Shown here: positions 43,304-52,900 of the stretch, one piece after another
How the letters are laid out: each line of letters opens with the position of its first letter
How positions within the stretch are numbered: position 1 is the first letter of the stretch
Source of the DNA: Haladaptatus halobius
GTDB taxonomy: Archaea; Halobacteriota; Halobacteria; Halobacteriales; Haladaptataceae
DNA length: 64,000 nucleotides
Assembly (NCBI RefSeq): GCF_020618475.1
Contig: NZ_CP085340.1
Span: 248,001 to 312,000, forward strand
Reading direction: 5' to 3'
The notes under the pieces: model-generated
What the model was told of the DNA's origin: nothing
The model's input: only the letters and a program-made list of their open reading frames with translations
Database searches by the model: none
Program-made: the position numbers and the translations under genes

Positions 43304-43894
43304 GTGAGCGATAACACCATGTGGCCTTGGGAACACGCTATCATCGGTTACATCGCGTTTTCACTCCTCGTCCATCTCGTTCTACGTCGGTCACCGACTG
43401 GACGAGAAGCAGTCGTTGTCGTGTTCGCATCGGTCTTTCCCGACATTATCGATAAACCACTAGCCTGGCAGTTCGGGATCTTCGAGTCAGGCTATGCACT
43501 AGGCCATTCAATCTTTTTCGCAGTGTCATTCTCCATTGCCGTTTTTCTCGTGACGACCTACTACCAGCGGGTGAATCTTGGCGGTGCATTTAGCCTCGGA
43601 TATCTCCTCCACTTGCCCTTTGACGTGATCCCAAAGTATATACAAGACGGCTCGCTACCAATCGCTATCCTACTCTGGCCACTCGAAAAGACGGAGTCAT
43701 CCTCTGAGGGGTTTTCTGAGATGTTTGTTTATTACTTCGCTGACTACATTTCTGAAATACTATCGGGTGAATTAAGAGGATATGTGATCGCGGTGATGGG
43801 GATGATAGCCTTCTGTATCCTGCTTTGGACGTACGATGGCATGCCAGGATTCAGAGAACCAATCACCTACGTCTGGAAACAAATATCAAGGTGA
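43304..43894 (+). CDS. DUF457-like membrane-bound hydrolase
   Basis: A 196-residue protein from GTG 43304 with about five membrane segments. WPWEHAIIGYIAFSLLVHLV, VFASVFPDIIDKPLAWQFGI and ALGHSIFFAVSF carry the H-x(n)-D-x-x-D and G-H-S motifs of the DUF457/YdjM 'LexA-binding, inner membrane-associated putative hydrolase' family. Members may cut lipid-linked substrates with a metal. Haloarchaea have several copies. Monocistronic. Confidence 0.8.
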   Translation: MSDNTMWPWEHAIIGYIAFSLLVHLVLRRSPTGREAVVVVFASVFPDIIDKPLAWQFGIFESGYALGHSIFFAVSFSIAVFLVTTYYQRVNLGGAFSLGYLLHLPFDVIPKYIQDGSLPIAILLWPLEKTESSSEGFSEMFVYYFADYISEILSGELRGYVIAVMGMIAFCILLWTYDGMPGFREPITYVWKQISR

Positions 43895-44032
43895 TTCAGC
43901 GTCATATCGTGCTTGGACAATGGTTCAAGCTACAGATGAGTAGGCAGTATTTGTGCGGGTAGTCTTGGTTTCAGAGGGCCCATAACAAACGGTGACGCTG
44001 CTGTTCTATCGCCTATACGAGAGTGATCACCG

Positions 44033-45373
44033 ATGACATCATCTCCTGATCCACCATCCCGCCGTCGAGTCCTCCAGCTTTCCGGCTCAGTCCTTGCCGG
44101 AATCTCCCTCGCAGGCTGTTCTGCCTCGCCGAAAACGGACAGCGAGGAGGAAACAACGACAACAACTACTGTGAAAGAACGGGCAAATCCTAATCAGCTA
44201 TCGTTGCAGAAACTAGGCCAAACACTCCCTTCAGGAAAGTCACCGCCAAGTGGTGGCTATTCAGAAACAGACGTTCGAGCTGACGGTCGCTATGCCGTTC
44301 TCGGTACCAAATGGGGCATCAGCGGTAGCTATCTCGTTGATATCAGTGATCCCACTTCCCTGAAACAGGTGCATTATCTGGAAAATTCGAACGATGCTCC
44401 GAACTTGGATGTCAAGTTCGACCACCGGAAGGGGTTGTACTACCGAGCAATCGAGGAAACGTGGTCCGGAAATTTCGAGATCGTCGACTACGGGTACGAT
44501 ACCGGAACGCCGACAAACCCGAAAGTCATTGGATCCGTCTCAAAGGGGAAGTCGCACAACGTGACCCCACACCCAACGAAGTCGGTTCTGTATACAGTCA
44601 ACTACGATACAAACACAAACGGATTTGATGTGTACGACGTCACTGATCCAACGGCCCCGCGTAAGCTGGGTGAGTATGGACCGCAAGGAGCGGGGCACGA
44701 TATCAACGTTGATCCTGAACGAGAGGTTCTCTGTTGTGCGTATCAGGCAGGCCAGTTCACCGGACTTGTCCTCTACGACGTGAGTAAACCACGAAAGCCA
44801 GTCGAAATTGGACGCTTTGATTATACAAAGAGAAAACCATACAGTGAAGCACGCGTTGGTGAGGAAGCATTTGGGGCTGCACATCACGGCCACTTCGATC
44901 CGCGACGCGATTTACTCGTCATCGGAGACGAGCGTCCAGATGGGGTGCCAGGTGGCAAACACATCTTTGATGTCGGGTGGAAGGATGGATCACTGAAAAA
45001 TCCCATCCCGATTGGGTTTACCATCTCGCCGAATGCTCGCCGCATGGAAAACGGAAACTACGCCGAACGCCTCGATTGGACTGGGCATCATTTCAACATT
45101 GTACCGTGGGGGGATGCAACGCTTATCGTCAGTGCCGATTGGCACGACGGTGTTGTCCTATACGATATTACCGACCCGACAAATCCGCATCCCATTGATC
45201 AGTATCCCACCGCCGACGGCGCGAATAAGATGACACCGAATGACAAAGTTGCACAGCTCGGCAAACCACCGATGGCGTGGAAAGCAGCGTATAATGCCGA
45301 CCGCGAACTCATCGTCGCGAGCGATTCATTCACTGGACTGTATACATTCGAACTGGCGGCTCAATCGCAGTAG
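44033..45373 (+). CDS. Tat-exported LVIVD-repeat lipoprotein
   Basis: A 446-residue protein. SRRRVLQLSGSVLAGISLAG-C29 is a Tat signal with a lipobox, then a Glu/Thr linker (EEETTTTTTVKE). The mature part is a beta-propeller of LVIVD-like repeats (YLVDISDPTSLKQVHYLE, DVYDVTDPTAPRKLGEYGPQ, VLYDITDPTNPHPIDQYP). Such lipid-anchored surface propellers probably bind proteins or polysaccharides. A related, non-lipidated copy lies at 55.9-57.2 kb. Confidence 0.85.
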   Translation: MTSSPDPPSRRRVLQLSGSVLAGISLAGCSASPKTDSEEETTTTTTVKERANPNQLSLQKLGQTLPSGKSPPSGGYSETDVRADGRYAVLGTKWGISGSYLVDISDPTSLKQVHYLENSNDAPNLDVKFDHRKGLYYRAIEETWSGNFEIVDYGYDTGTPTNPKVIGSVSKGKSHNVTPHPTKSVLYTVNYDTNTNGFDVYDVTDPTAPRKLGEYGPQGAGHDINVDPEREVLCCAYQAGQFTGLVLYDVSKPRKPVEIGRFDYTKRKPYSEARVGEEAFGAAHHGHFDPRRDLLVIGDERPDGVPGGKHIFDVGWKDGSLKNPIPIGFTISPNARRMENGNYAERLDWTGHHFNIVPWGDATLIVSADWHDGVVLYDITDPTNPHPIDQYPTADGANKMTPNDKVAQLGKPPMAWKAAYNADRELIVASDSFTGLYTFELAAQSQ

Positions 45374-45520
45374 TTCTCGCGAGGAAACAGTTGATTTACT
45401 CCAGAAGCTTGTTTTCTCTCCTTCCAAAGAGGAGTCGGCTTTGTCAAGCACGTTTTCCACTGGATAGATAGCACTGATTTAGCCGATTCCACTTCCATTC
45501 ACGGTGGAAAAATCAGTGAC

Positions 45521-45640
45521 CTATGTACTATCACTAGAGTCATAACCGAGTGCGGCGGCTACGTCCAAAAGGCCTGCGCCACTCAACGTTGAGCTTCGAG
45601 AGTCGCGCGCATATTTGCGTTCCTGGGCACGGTACGCACA
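45521..45640 (-). pseudogene. possible subtilase C-terminal shred
   Basis: The minus strand ends LSGAGLLDVAAALGYDSSDS plus T, like the close of a subtilisin-type protease domain ('GaGlvDa.aA'). In a neighbouring frame VRDAAAAVRTVPRNA could be the preceding helix. Too short to be sure. CCGATTCCACTTCCATTCACGG at 45482-45503 is a weak repeat remnant. Confidence 0.3.
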
Positions 45641-45779
45641 GCAGCAGCGGCATCGCGAACCCGACGTGGAGCACCCGATTCCCCACCCACCATCAGGCGC
45701 CCCTTCACGCTGAGGCGATGTTGAGCGACTCCCAGTAAGAGAGAAATACATCGGAAGCCTACCACCATCTTTCTCTTGT

Positions 45780-45935
45780 TTCAGAGACCATCTAATAATA
45801 TTTGATGCGGTCATTGGACCAACTGCGAGCGTCGCACTGAACGTGGTATCCGGTGGACGCTCGATCACACAAAAATATGTCGCGTTGTGAGCAATGCCAT
45901 ATTCATGGTTGACGTGGGTGGTCACTCCACCGCCC
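45780..45935 (+). pseudogene. fragment of an unknown protein, also present near 55.1 kb
   Basis: Reads IFDAVIGPTASVALNVVSGG, RSITQKYVAL, a stop, then AMPYSWLTWVV. About 70% of the bases match the minus strand of 55060-55200 (LDALIGKTAGVALNLVPSG in one frame, SITEKHVAL in another). Both copies are broken by different shifts, so an intact gene probably exists elsewhere. Family not recognised. Confidence 0.5.
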
Positions 45936-46037
45936 CCACGATTCTACTCCACACGGAATTCTGGGGTACGAACAGTTGCTTATAGGTAAGAATACTCTCG
46001 ATATGCGTCGGGTCTGATAGTGTCAGTGGCAGCTCCC

Positions 46038-46226
46038 TCATAGTAGCTCACTCACATAGTCGTATGTCTCTTTCACTGTTTGGTGAGGCGGTGAATCCCA
46101 ATATGTGAACATCTCTGCAGCATCGTCTCCATCACGGTACAGTTCGTGTAGAGCAAATACATCAACCAAGTCGTATGAGATTCGTTCGAGACGGAGTTGC
46201 TCCGTCTCAATCTGTTCGGGGAACAT
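46038..46226 (-). pseudogene. N-terminal stub of a RimJ-type GNAT
   Basis: MFPEQIETEQLRLERISYDL, then FTYWDSPPHQTVKETYDYVS and a stop after 62 residues. This matches the first quarter of the GNAT at 17929-18576 in pattern (KMETTRLRFERL, YVLWSPHTSLHET). The acetyl-CoA-binding half is missing. Confidence 0.65.
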
Positions 46227-46266
46227 GGAACCCTATTCGGGTTTGGGAGTATTCATTGTTAAGTAG

Positions 46267-46345
46267 TATCACGAATTGCGCACAGAATGATGCGGAGGTA
46301 TCGGGGGGAGTCCACTTCCGCTTATAGTCTAAACGATAGTGAGCC
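46267..46345 (+). repeat. interspersed repeat, copy 13
   Basis: CACGAATTGCGCACAGAATG, GCGGAGGTATCGGGGGGAGT, CCACTTCCGCTTATAGTCTA, AACGATAGTGAG. It ends 30 bp before the start of the EEP-family gene, in the same direction, so here it may overlap a promoter. Confidence 0.8.
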
Positions 46346-46376
46346 TCACAATCGAAAAACCACTCGAGCGGTCGAA

Positions 46377-47300
46377 ATGATAGGTAGCACAATCTTGATA
46401 CCGACGTCAGCAGTAACCGAAGGTGTGAATAAGACGGAGCTGACGCAACACAGTGGGTGTAATGAGGTCAGAGTTGCGACGCTCAATGTATTCGGTGCTC
46501 TAGACGATTGGCCGGCTCGCCGGGAGGTCATGGTACCCGGTTTCGAGGCGTTACGCCCGGATCTAGTAGCGTTGCAGGAGGTGGTTGCAACACCTGACTA
46601 CAATCAGGCCTATGATTTGTTGGGTGACGACTACCACATTGTACACCACAGCGAGCGGGAGTCGGACGGCCGGGGCATCTCGATCGCCAGTCGGTGGCCA
46701 ATCACGGATGTACATGAGCTCGCTCTGAAAGACGTGGCGTCGCGCCCGGCTGGGTTCGCCTGCTCTTCTATGATCGTCGAGGTACAGACGCCAGCCCCGA
46801 TTGGACGACTCCTGTTCGCGAACCATCTTCCGGACTGGCAGCTAACCCATGAGTACGAACGCGAACAACAGACTATCACTGCCGCTCGATTTATCGAGAA
46901 TCTGGTGGGTGACGAACGGGTGCATGTCGCGGTCGCCGGTGATCTGAACGCTACGCCAGATGCAGCCACGATCCGATTCTGGACAGGCAAGCAGTCGTTG
47001 GGTGATCTCAGTGTTTGTTACCGCGACGCTTGGGCAAGTACCTATCCTGACGAGCCCGGCCACACGTTTACGCCCGATAACTACCTGACTACGACCGGTG
47101 ATGGTGGTGACTGGGCTCTCGAACTCGGTCGGCGCATCGACTACATTCTCGTGCGCTGTACCGACCATGGCCCTACATTGGATATCACCGACTGTCAGCG
47201 TCTATTCGACCAAACTGTCGACGGCGTGTGGGCCAGCGACCACTTCGGCGTGACAGCCGATCTGTCGGCGACCACCCCCTCGGGGCGATCTGTGCCATGA
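46377..47300 (+). CDS. endonuclease/exonuclease/phosphatase (EEP) family protein
   Basis: A 307-residue protein; ATG 46377 is chosen because the longer frame (from 46287) would begin in the interspersed repeat. EEP active-site motifs: ATLNVFGALDDW, LVALQEVV (catalytic Glu), FANHLPDWQLTHEYEREQQT, VAGDLNATPDAATI, RIDYILVR and WASDHFGVTADL. It should cleave a phosphoester, as in sphingomyelinase-, nocturnin- or DNase-like members. No signal peptide. Substrate unknown. Confidence 0.85.
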   Translation: MIGSTILIPTSAVTEGVNKTELTQHSGCNEVRVATLNVFGALDDWPARREVMVPGFEALRPDLVALQEVVATPDYNQAYDLLGDDYHIVHHSERESDGRGISIASRWPITDVHELALKDVASRPAGFACSSMIVEVQTPAPIGRLLFANHLPDWQLTHEYEREQQTITAARFIENLVGDERVHVAVAGDLNATPDAATIRFWTGKQSLGDLSVCYRDAWASTYPDEPGHTFTPDNYLTTTGDGGDWALELGRRIDYILVRCTDHGPTLDITDCQRLFDQTVDGVWASDHFGVTADLSATTPSGRSVP

Positions 47301-47470
47301 ACACCTGGAGTTCCGGGTTACGACCCGCAAGAGAAGGGGCGAATTAGTTACTATCTGATACTAACCTACGAGTGCCCGATTGCTGTCTCTCCCCCCTTGA
47401 CTGAACCAATCAAATCATCCGTTTATACAGGGAGAAATACGGAAGCAAAGCGGTTGAGCGGTTCAACCAG
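47301..47470. other. intergenic, nothing recognised
   Basis: Short non-coding stretch before repeat copy 14. Confidence 0.3.
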
Positions 47471-47540
47471 ACGAAATCGGCTTCATGGAGGGCGGCGTCC
47501 CGGCTGTTTTCACTTCCGCTTAGTCATAAATGCGGCAGTA
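47471..47540 (+). repeat. interspersed repeat, copy 14 (variant)
   Basis: GACGAAATCGGCTTCATGGA, GGGCGGCGTCCCGGCTG, TTCACTTCCGCTTAG, AAATGCGGCAGTA. As in copy 12, AAATCGGCTTCATG comes before the ACTTCCGCTTA core. The stretch 47541-47840 holds no gene. Confidence 0.65.
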
Positions 47541-47841
47541 ACGAAGACACCACCACTTCCAGTGTAATCACCAGATAAAAGCGCTCTATCTGCCGGAAAC
47601 AGCCATCCGATAGTTGATAAAGTATATACCGCGATATAAAATTGAATCCCTGGAAGATGAGATTACACCCAGTATAGAGAGCCCAGAATGCACAATTTCA
47701 GCCGATTTAACCAATTCTGACCGTTTCAAACTGGAGTTTGAATGCTAATATTAGTTGGTAGTCCAACTTATTCAGGATTAAACGGCTTGTCGAGCGAGAG
47801 CTGTCGCTCAGTACCTAACATTCGCTCCTCAAAACACAGTT

Positions 47842-48009
47842 CTAGCCGATACCAGTTTGCTTCAGCAGTGTAAGAACCGTGTTTGCCGTCATAACAGGCG
47901 ATCGCTCATACTTGCCGGTCACTTCGATCTGTACCAGCAAATCAACAGCACGCCAAATCGAGTACAACAAGCACGCGAATGCAAAGTAGAAAAATCGCAA
48001 CTCAAAGTT
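47842..48009 (-). pseudogene. C-terminal remnant of a haloarchaeal ISH transposase
   Basis: Minus strand: LRFFYFAFACLLYSIWRAVD, LLVQIEVTGKYERSPVMTAN, TVLTLLKQTGIG, stop at 47842. This is the conserved tail of haloarchaeal DDE transposases with the 'GEYEHSPiVTAdntLTLLK' ending (IS4-like group; exact family not certain). Only 55 residues remain. It lies directly after the stop of the MFS gene. Confidence 0.75.
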
Positions 48010-48015
48010 CTTCGT

Positions 48016-49329
48016 TTACTCTGAGCTTCTCACTTGTGAGGACGACGTCTCACTTCTAACGAACTCCATCCGGTCAATGTTATCTACGGCCGGTAGACGG
48101 CGTAAGTGCGGACGAAGTGTAAAGAACAGACTGACGAACGCAAAGCTGAACGCAGCGACTGCCATCGTCGGAACGACCCCGAAGGTACTCCCTGCAATTC
48201 CACCGAGGAGCGACCCGAACGGCACCGTGAGAGTTGCTATGCTCGCATCAACAGACGTGACCCTGCCAAGGAGATCCTTAGGGGTGACCGTTTGTATGAG
48301 CGTCTGGCCCATCACGTTCGTGACACCCATCGGAACTCCTGTCAGAGCAAACAATACGACCGTCAGTGCCGGCCAAGGTGAGTAGACCGCGACGACCCAC
48401 ATGACGAATCCGATTCCGAGTCCGACGATTCGGACGGAGCCATACCTGATGTGGGTCAGTCGGGAGGCGACCAGCGCGCCGGTGAGCCCCCCGGCCCCGA
48501 TTGCCCCGAGTAAGGCTCCATAGAGTATCGAGCCACCACGAGCAGCTGCGAACCCTGGGAGAACAGCGAGCATCACACCGGTGCCGAAGTTGGTGACCGC
48601 TGTGGTGAGCATCATTTCGGTAAACACTGTCCCTCGAAGCCACTGCACTCCATCTCGGAGGTCAGACAGATACCCCGAGACATCGATTTCAGCCGCTTCG
48701 TCAGTCGTATCGGGAGGCCTGGGAACCCGGACACCGACGAACGAGAGGACCGCTACCACGAACGTGATCGAATCAAGAACGAACAGAGATACAGCTCCAA
48801 CCACGGCGATGAGGACTCCACCAAGCGCATCGAACACCATGTTCGTCCCTTGGTTAGCGAACGAAAACGCCGAATTGGCGCGTGTCAGTTGGCTCTTAGC
48901 AACGATTCGAGGGAGCGCCGCGTTCTGAGCGGGGTAGACGAACTGATTCAGGAACGAGAGGAGCGGGATTGTTACCAGAACCAGCCCGACAGAGAGGCGG
49001 TCGAAGTAGGCCGCGACAGGTATTGATAAAATGAGAACGGCCTGAATGAGTTGCGTCCAAACAAGGGTACGGATGAGCGGCCATCGGTCAACAAGTGGCC
49101 CAGACACGAACTGAAGTGCTGGCGGCAGGAGAAGTAACGCGCTAGCGAGACCGGTGTAAAAACTCGATCCCGTGAGGTCGTAGACAAGCCATGTTCCAGC
49201 GATCGTGTAAAGACTATCGCCAGCGTTCGTGACGAATCGCCCGAACAATAGTTGGAGGAAATCCCAGTTGTTCCAGAGAGAAGATGCGTCTGTGTTCGTG
49301 GCATCCGCTACGTCCTCTTGCTGGCTCAT
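48016..49329 (-). CDS. MFS exporter (DHA3/EntS-like), second copy
   Basis: A 437-residue paralogue of the exporter at 11.3 kb: FLQLLFGRFVTNAGDSLYTI, LTGSSFYTGLASALLLLPPA, FVYPAQNAALPRIVAKSQLT. Twelve membrane segments, MFS_3 group, presumed proton-driven export of a small molecule. Start ATG 49329 (GTG 49335 possible). The two copies are well diverged, so they are not a recent duplication. It ends against a transposase remnant. Confidence 0.85.
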   Translation of the reverse strand: MSQQEDVADATNTDASSLWNNWDFLQLLFGRFVTNAGDSLYTIAGTWLVYDLTGSSFYTGLASALLLLPPALQFVSGPLVDRWPLIRTLVWTQLIQAVLILSIPVAAYFDRLSVGLVLVTIPLLSFLNQFVYPAQNAALPRIVAKSQLTRANSAFSFANQGTNMVFDALGGVLIAVVGAVSLFVLDSITFVVAVLSFVGVRVPRPPDTTDEAAEIDVSGYLSDLRDGVQWLRGTVFTEMMLTTAVTNFGTGVMLAVLPGFAAARGGSILYGALLGAIGAGGLTGALVASRLTHIRYGSVRIVGLGIGFVMWVVAVYSPWPALTVVLFALTGVPMGVTNVMGQTLIQTVTPKDLLGRVTSVDASIATLTVPFGSLLGGIAGSTFGVVPTMAVAAFSFAFVSLFFTLRPHLRRLPAVDNIDRMEFVRSETSSSQVRSSE

Positions 49330-49335
49330 ACCCAC

Positions 49336-49992
49336 GTCCCCGATGAGGTGTGCGTCTTCTGACTGTCGACGGCTCCTAGCGATATCTCCCAGTCACTGAG
49401 ATCGAGGATACAGTTCTGAGCGTTGAGAGAGACGACTGCCGGTTGTCTATCGAGCGGTGCTGGTTCGGGGTGCGAACCGATTCGCTTTCGAGTGGGCTTC
49501 TGGCCGCTGTAGACCAGAGACCCAGCGACTGTGTGCATTTGTGTTGATGTTCATTGTTGAGGAAGTGCGACTACGGAACCCGTAGTGAGGTGAGGCGACC
49601 CGAGTGCTGCTGCTACGCGATGGTCGCTATACGGTCGCGATTATCGCAACAAGAGGAATGAACGGACGAGCAGCCAAATGGGTCATGCGAGGGAGTTGAA
49701 TCAGTTCACGTAGATTAAGGACTTATATGTACCGGCTGAGTGCAGTCGCGACGATCACACTCATGCGTTGAGCACGCCGGTCGCAACTTCCATCACTGCT
49801 TGGGAGTTGAGACTACAGCGGGTTCAACGGGTCTGTGATGCGTGATTTTGAACGAATTGGTGAATAGGAACTGCTTCAGATCAACCCTCAAACAGTCCTT
49901 TTTGCTCACTAACAACTACTTCGGTTGTTTCCCGAGATTACTGCCAGTGTTGCTACTCAGCAAATCGGCGTTCGCCCGGAGTGAGCAGTTTT
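49336..49992. other. intergenic, IS-derived debris likely
   Basis: GCGTTGAGCACGCCGGTCGC near 49766 recurs as GCGTTGAGCACGCCAGTCTC near 51438, both between IS remnants, so it is probably an IS-linked non-coding piece. The frames 49326-49538 and 49842-50027 are not convincing genes. Confidence 0.4.
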
Positions 49993-50092
49993 CTACCCGA
50001 TTTCGGTCTGCCTTTTCAGCAGCGTGAGTGTGTTGTCGGCCATCACGATCGGCGAGTGCTCGTACTCGCCAGCCATAGCGGCTTGTATGAAC
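49993..50092 (-). pseudogene. second ISH transposase C-terminal remnant
   Basis: Minus strand: MAGEYEHSPIVMADNTLTLL, KRQTEIG, stop at 49993. Same transposase tail as at 47.85 kb, from a different element copy, reduced to about 33 residues. Confidence 0.7.
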
Positions 50093-50364
50093 AAGATAAA
50101 AATATGAGAGGCGAAATGACTAAGTATTGACCAACGGATCTCTGAATATGGTATCCGTTTCCTATCTCATGCGGTGGCTGACTTTCTGGGAAGCGGACAG
50201 TGCCAGTAACGCGGTTTTCCGAGCGTCACTCGGCTAATCGGGTGCGGGCGCTTCCTTCGCTTCTTTGGCTTGCACTACGTGCTGAGTACCTCATAACCCA
50301 CAAACCATGATACAAACTACCGACGCGATCGAAGTATCGGCACATTGTTTGAAAGAGATCACGA

Positions 50365-51273
50365 ATGACTGACAATCACCACGACAGAGAAGGTCAAACA
50401 GCAGATAGTGATCACCGCTACCCGGAAATCCATCCCAAGCGGTACTATGACGATCTGCACGAAGATGAATGGGAACGACTCAACTCGGGAGCAAAAGCCC
50501 GTTTGGAGTTCGAAAATACCGTCGACTATTTAGAGTCACATCTCCCCGATAAGGGGCACATTCTCGATGCTGGTGGCGCTGCTGGTAGGTATGCTATCTG
50601 GCTGGCAGAGCGGGGATACAACGTGACCCTCACGGATATCAGCAACGCACAACTCGATCTCGCTCGGAAGAAGGTTGCTGAACATGGCGTCGCTGAACAG
50701 GTAACCGTCAAGTATGGCGATATTCGGGATCTACCCTTTGACGAGAGAAGATTTGATGCAGTGTGCTGTCTCGGTGGCCCGCTTTCGCACGTTATCGATC
50801 CGGCAGAGCGACAGTGTGCTGTCCGTGAACTGTCCCGTGTTGCCACCGTGGATGCCCCTGTTTTCGTCTCCGTGATGGGCTTCATCGCGGTTGTCGAGCG
50901 GATGATGCAGGTCGCACCAGAATTCGAGCAAGGTGTTCGTCAACTCCCTGATCTCCTGGATTCACAGACGTATTCGGCCGATCTCCTCGCTGCGACAGAT
51001 GTCGAGGATCCAACGTTCGTCGAGTGTCATTTCTTCCGGGCAGATGAACTTCGACAACTCCTCTCGAAGAATGGGTTCTCTGTCGTGGCGATCGCAGGGC
51101 TAGAGGGTGTTGCATCAAACTTCGAGCAGCCACTTGAGGATGCTTCCGACGAGGCACTTACATATATCCGTGAGATTGTCCGGGAGCGCTCCTTTCGGGA
51201 AGACCCGACTGTAGCAGATATGTCAAATCATATCTTGGCAGTCGTCTACGCAACCGAGGATAGTCAACCATAA
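50365..51273 (+). CDS. class I SAM-dependent methyltransferase
   Basis: A 302-residue enzyme: KARLEFENTVDYLESHLPDK, HILDAGGAAGRYAIWLAERG as motif I, VTLTDISNAQLDLARKK as post-I, and FDAVCCLGGPLSHVIDP as motif II. The second half has an extra substrate-binding lid. Acceptor unknown. It is preceded by 270 bp without a gene and stands alone. Confidence 0.9.
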   Translation: MTDNHHDREGQTADSDHRYPEIHPKRYYDDLHEDEWERLNSGAKARLEFENTVDYLESHLPDKGHILDAGGAAGRYAIWLAERGYNVTLTDISNAQLDLARKKVAEHGVAEQVTVKYGDIRDLPFDERRFDAVCCLGGPLSHVIDPAERQCAVRELSRVATVDAPVFVSVMGFIAVVERMMQVAPEFEQGVRQLPDLLDSQTYSADLLAATDVEDPTFVECHFFRADELRQLLSKNGFSVVAIAGLEGVASNFEQPLEDASDEALTYIREIVRERSFREDPTVADMSNHILAVVYATEDSQP

Positions 51274-51492
51274 GACTGGATAGCAGATCAGAGAAACTGG
51301 AAATCTCGATTTTTCTTTACAGACTGAAGATGAGTCTCCAGAGCTACAAATGGCTATAAGTTCGCAGGAATGCTGAGCGGCTATTTCGACTGTTGAAGGG
51401 CGTGTTACGAAAACAACAAACGATGCACCTACTGTGCGTTGAGCACGCCAGTCTCAACTTCTGATGGTATGAATGGCTATTAGTGGAGTAGA

Positions 51493-51942
51493 CTATTCTA
51501 CGGGTTGGAGTGATTCCATCGGCTCCGTGAGACGGCCATACACATATCGTGCACCTATTCCAACAATGAAGGCTGTTGATCCGATGACGACGGTGTAAAG
51601 CCCGACAGAAAGAAGGAAAGTATTGATCGCCCCGATTATTGTTGGTTCTCGGCCGAGTGGCGCATCCGTGAGCGCAAATGAAAGGGTGAATGGGAGCAAT
51701 CCAGACCCAGCAAGAAACCAGCTCAGAAGGACTCCACCATTGAGATAAGCGTTCACCGCGGCACTGCTAAACGTGACGACAACGAGTAATTGAAAGTAAT
51801 GTGTACTCGAAAGCCAGTGGCCAATAGGCGTGTAGATAAGTACTGCAAACAGAAGTGCGATCACCAGACCAACACCTAAGAAACCAGCCGACACACGGAG
51901 ATCCCGACCAAATAGAAATGTGTACACACGAGCTTCTACCAT
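51493..51942 (-). CDS. membrane protein of unknown function
   Basis: A 149-residue protein with four hydrophobic segments (about residues 17-40, 47-63, 69-87 and 103-130). No charged or catalytic motif stands out, and no family was recognised. Start ATG 51942. The downstream 51274-51492 holds the second copy of the IS-linked TTGAGCACGCC piece. Confidence 0.65.
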   Translation of the reverse strand: MVEARVYTFLFGRDLRVSAGFLGVGLVIALLFAVLIYTPIGHWLSSTHYFQLLVVVTFSSAAVNAYLNGGVLLSWFLAGSGLLPFTLSFALTDAPLGREPTIIGAINTFLLSVGLYTVVIGSTAFIVGIGARYVYGRLTEPMESLQPVE

Positions 51943-52284
51943 GAGTACATAATATTAGTTCAATAACATAAGCTTTCTCTGCTCCGTAAGTTCTACGTAC
52001 GTCACTAAAACAGACTTACTCGCAATTACTCTTTGAGCTGATTTGAGAAGATCACATACATTGAGAGCATCAGTCTCAACTCCTAACCACTAGTAAAGAG
52101 GAGACTACCGTCGGTATAGAGGCCGCAAGACGCACGATTTCGACTGATCCACCGATCTGCAACCATCTCAAACCGGAGTTCAGAAGCCAATTCTATTTAG
52201 TATTCTAACTCTTCCACGGTTTGAGGACTGTTTGAGCCAAAGATATCGCTCATCCACGGGCGTTCACTGTGTTATCCGACGGTT
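51943..52284. other. intergenic, possible IS debris
   Basis: TTTCGACTGATCCACCGATC near 52138 resembles TTTCAGCCGATTTAACCAAT near 47695, and both are followed by TTTCAAACTGGAGTT/CTCAAACCGGAGTT. Probably shared remains of one element. No gene. Confidence 0.4.
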
Positions 52285-52488
52285 TCAGCGAACCTTGTCC
52301 GGGGCGTACGCGAGATACACAATGAGGGCGCCCAATACCACAGCTATAAGCGCCGCGTAAATGCCAAAAGGCACCCTTTCACTTCTCTCTATTACGTACT
52401 GGCCTATCCACAGACCGATACCAGTGATTAGGAGGCCAAATATCCCGAGTAGGATGCGAGCCTGCACGTAGCTACTTGATTGGTTCAT
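52285..52488 (-). CDS. small two-helix membrane protein
   Basis: A 67-residue protein: ARILLGIFGLLITGIGLWIG, then ERVPFGIYAALIAVVLGALI, and a basic end APDKVR. Two transmembrane helices with a short charged loop. Function unknown; starts at ATG 52488. Confidence 0.6.
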   Translation of the reverse strand: MNQSSSYVQARILLGIFGLLITGIGLWIGQYVIERSERVPFGIYAALIAVVLGALIVYLAYAPDKVR

Positions 52489-52900
52489 AAACTACATTCG
52501 TGACAAAGACTAATATCTGTTAATCCTAGTCTCGAAACCTCTATCCCACCAATTCCCGCTGATGATGCACAAGGGATCACCTGTGCGCTTTCCCACTAGT
52601 GGCAAGTCGCCAAGAATCGCTTCGTAGTTCCTGGCTTGGAAAGGGGCTGTGCATTGAGTGTGGTGATTTCAACTTTTGTGAAGGTGGGAGAGGTGGAAAG
52701 GGGTAAGGAACAACCGGTCTGCGCGTTAGTACTACATGCTAACCTTGAAAGCAGGGGCGAAATTCCCCGCCCTTCGAGCTTACGCCGGCCCGATAAGGCC
52801 AGCACCCCAACGCACACACACCCTCCCTATAGGCTTTGTGCTGATGGATGACGTGCGTCTGACTGAACACTAAGCGGTGACAGCGTAATACAGCACTCCA
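52489..52900. other. intergenic, nothing convincing
   Basis: Frames on both strands (52596-52851) mirror each other and resemble no family. The 3' end is the promoter side of the coiled-coil gene. Confidence 0.4.
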
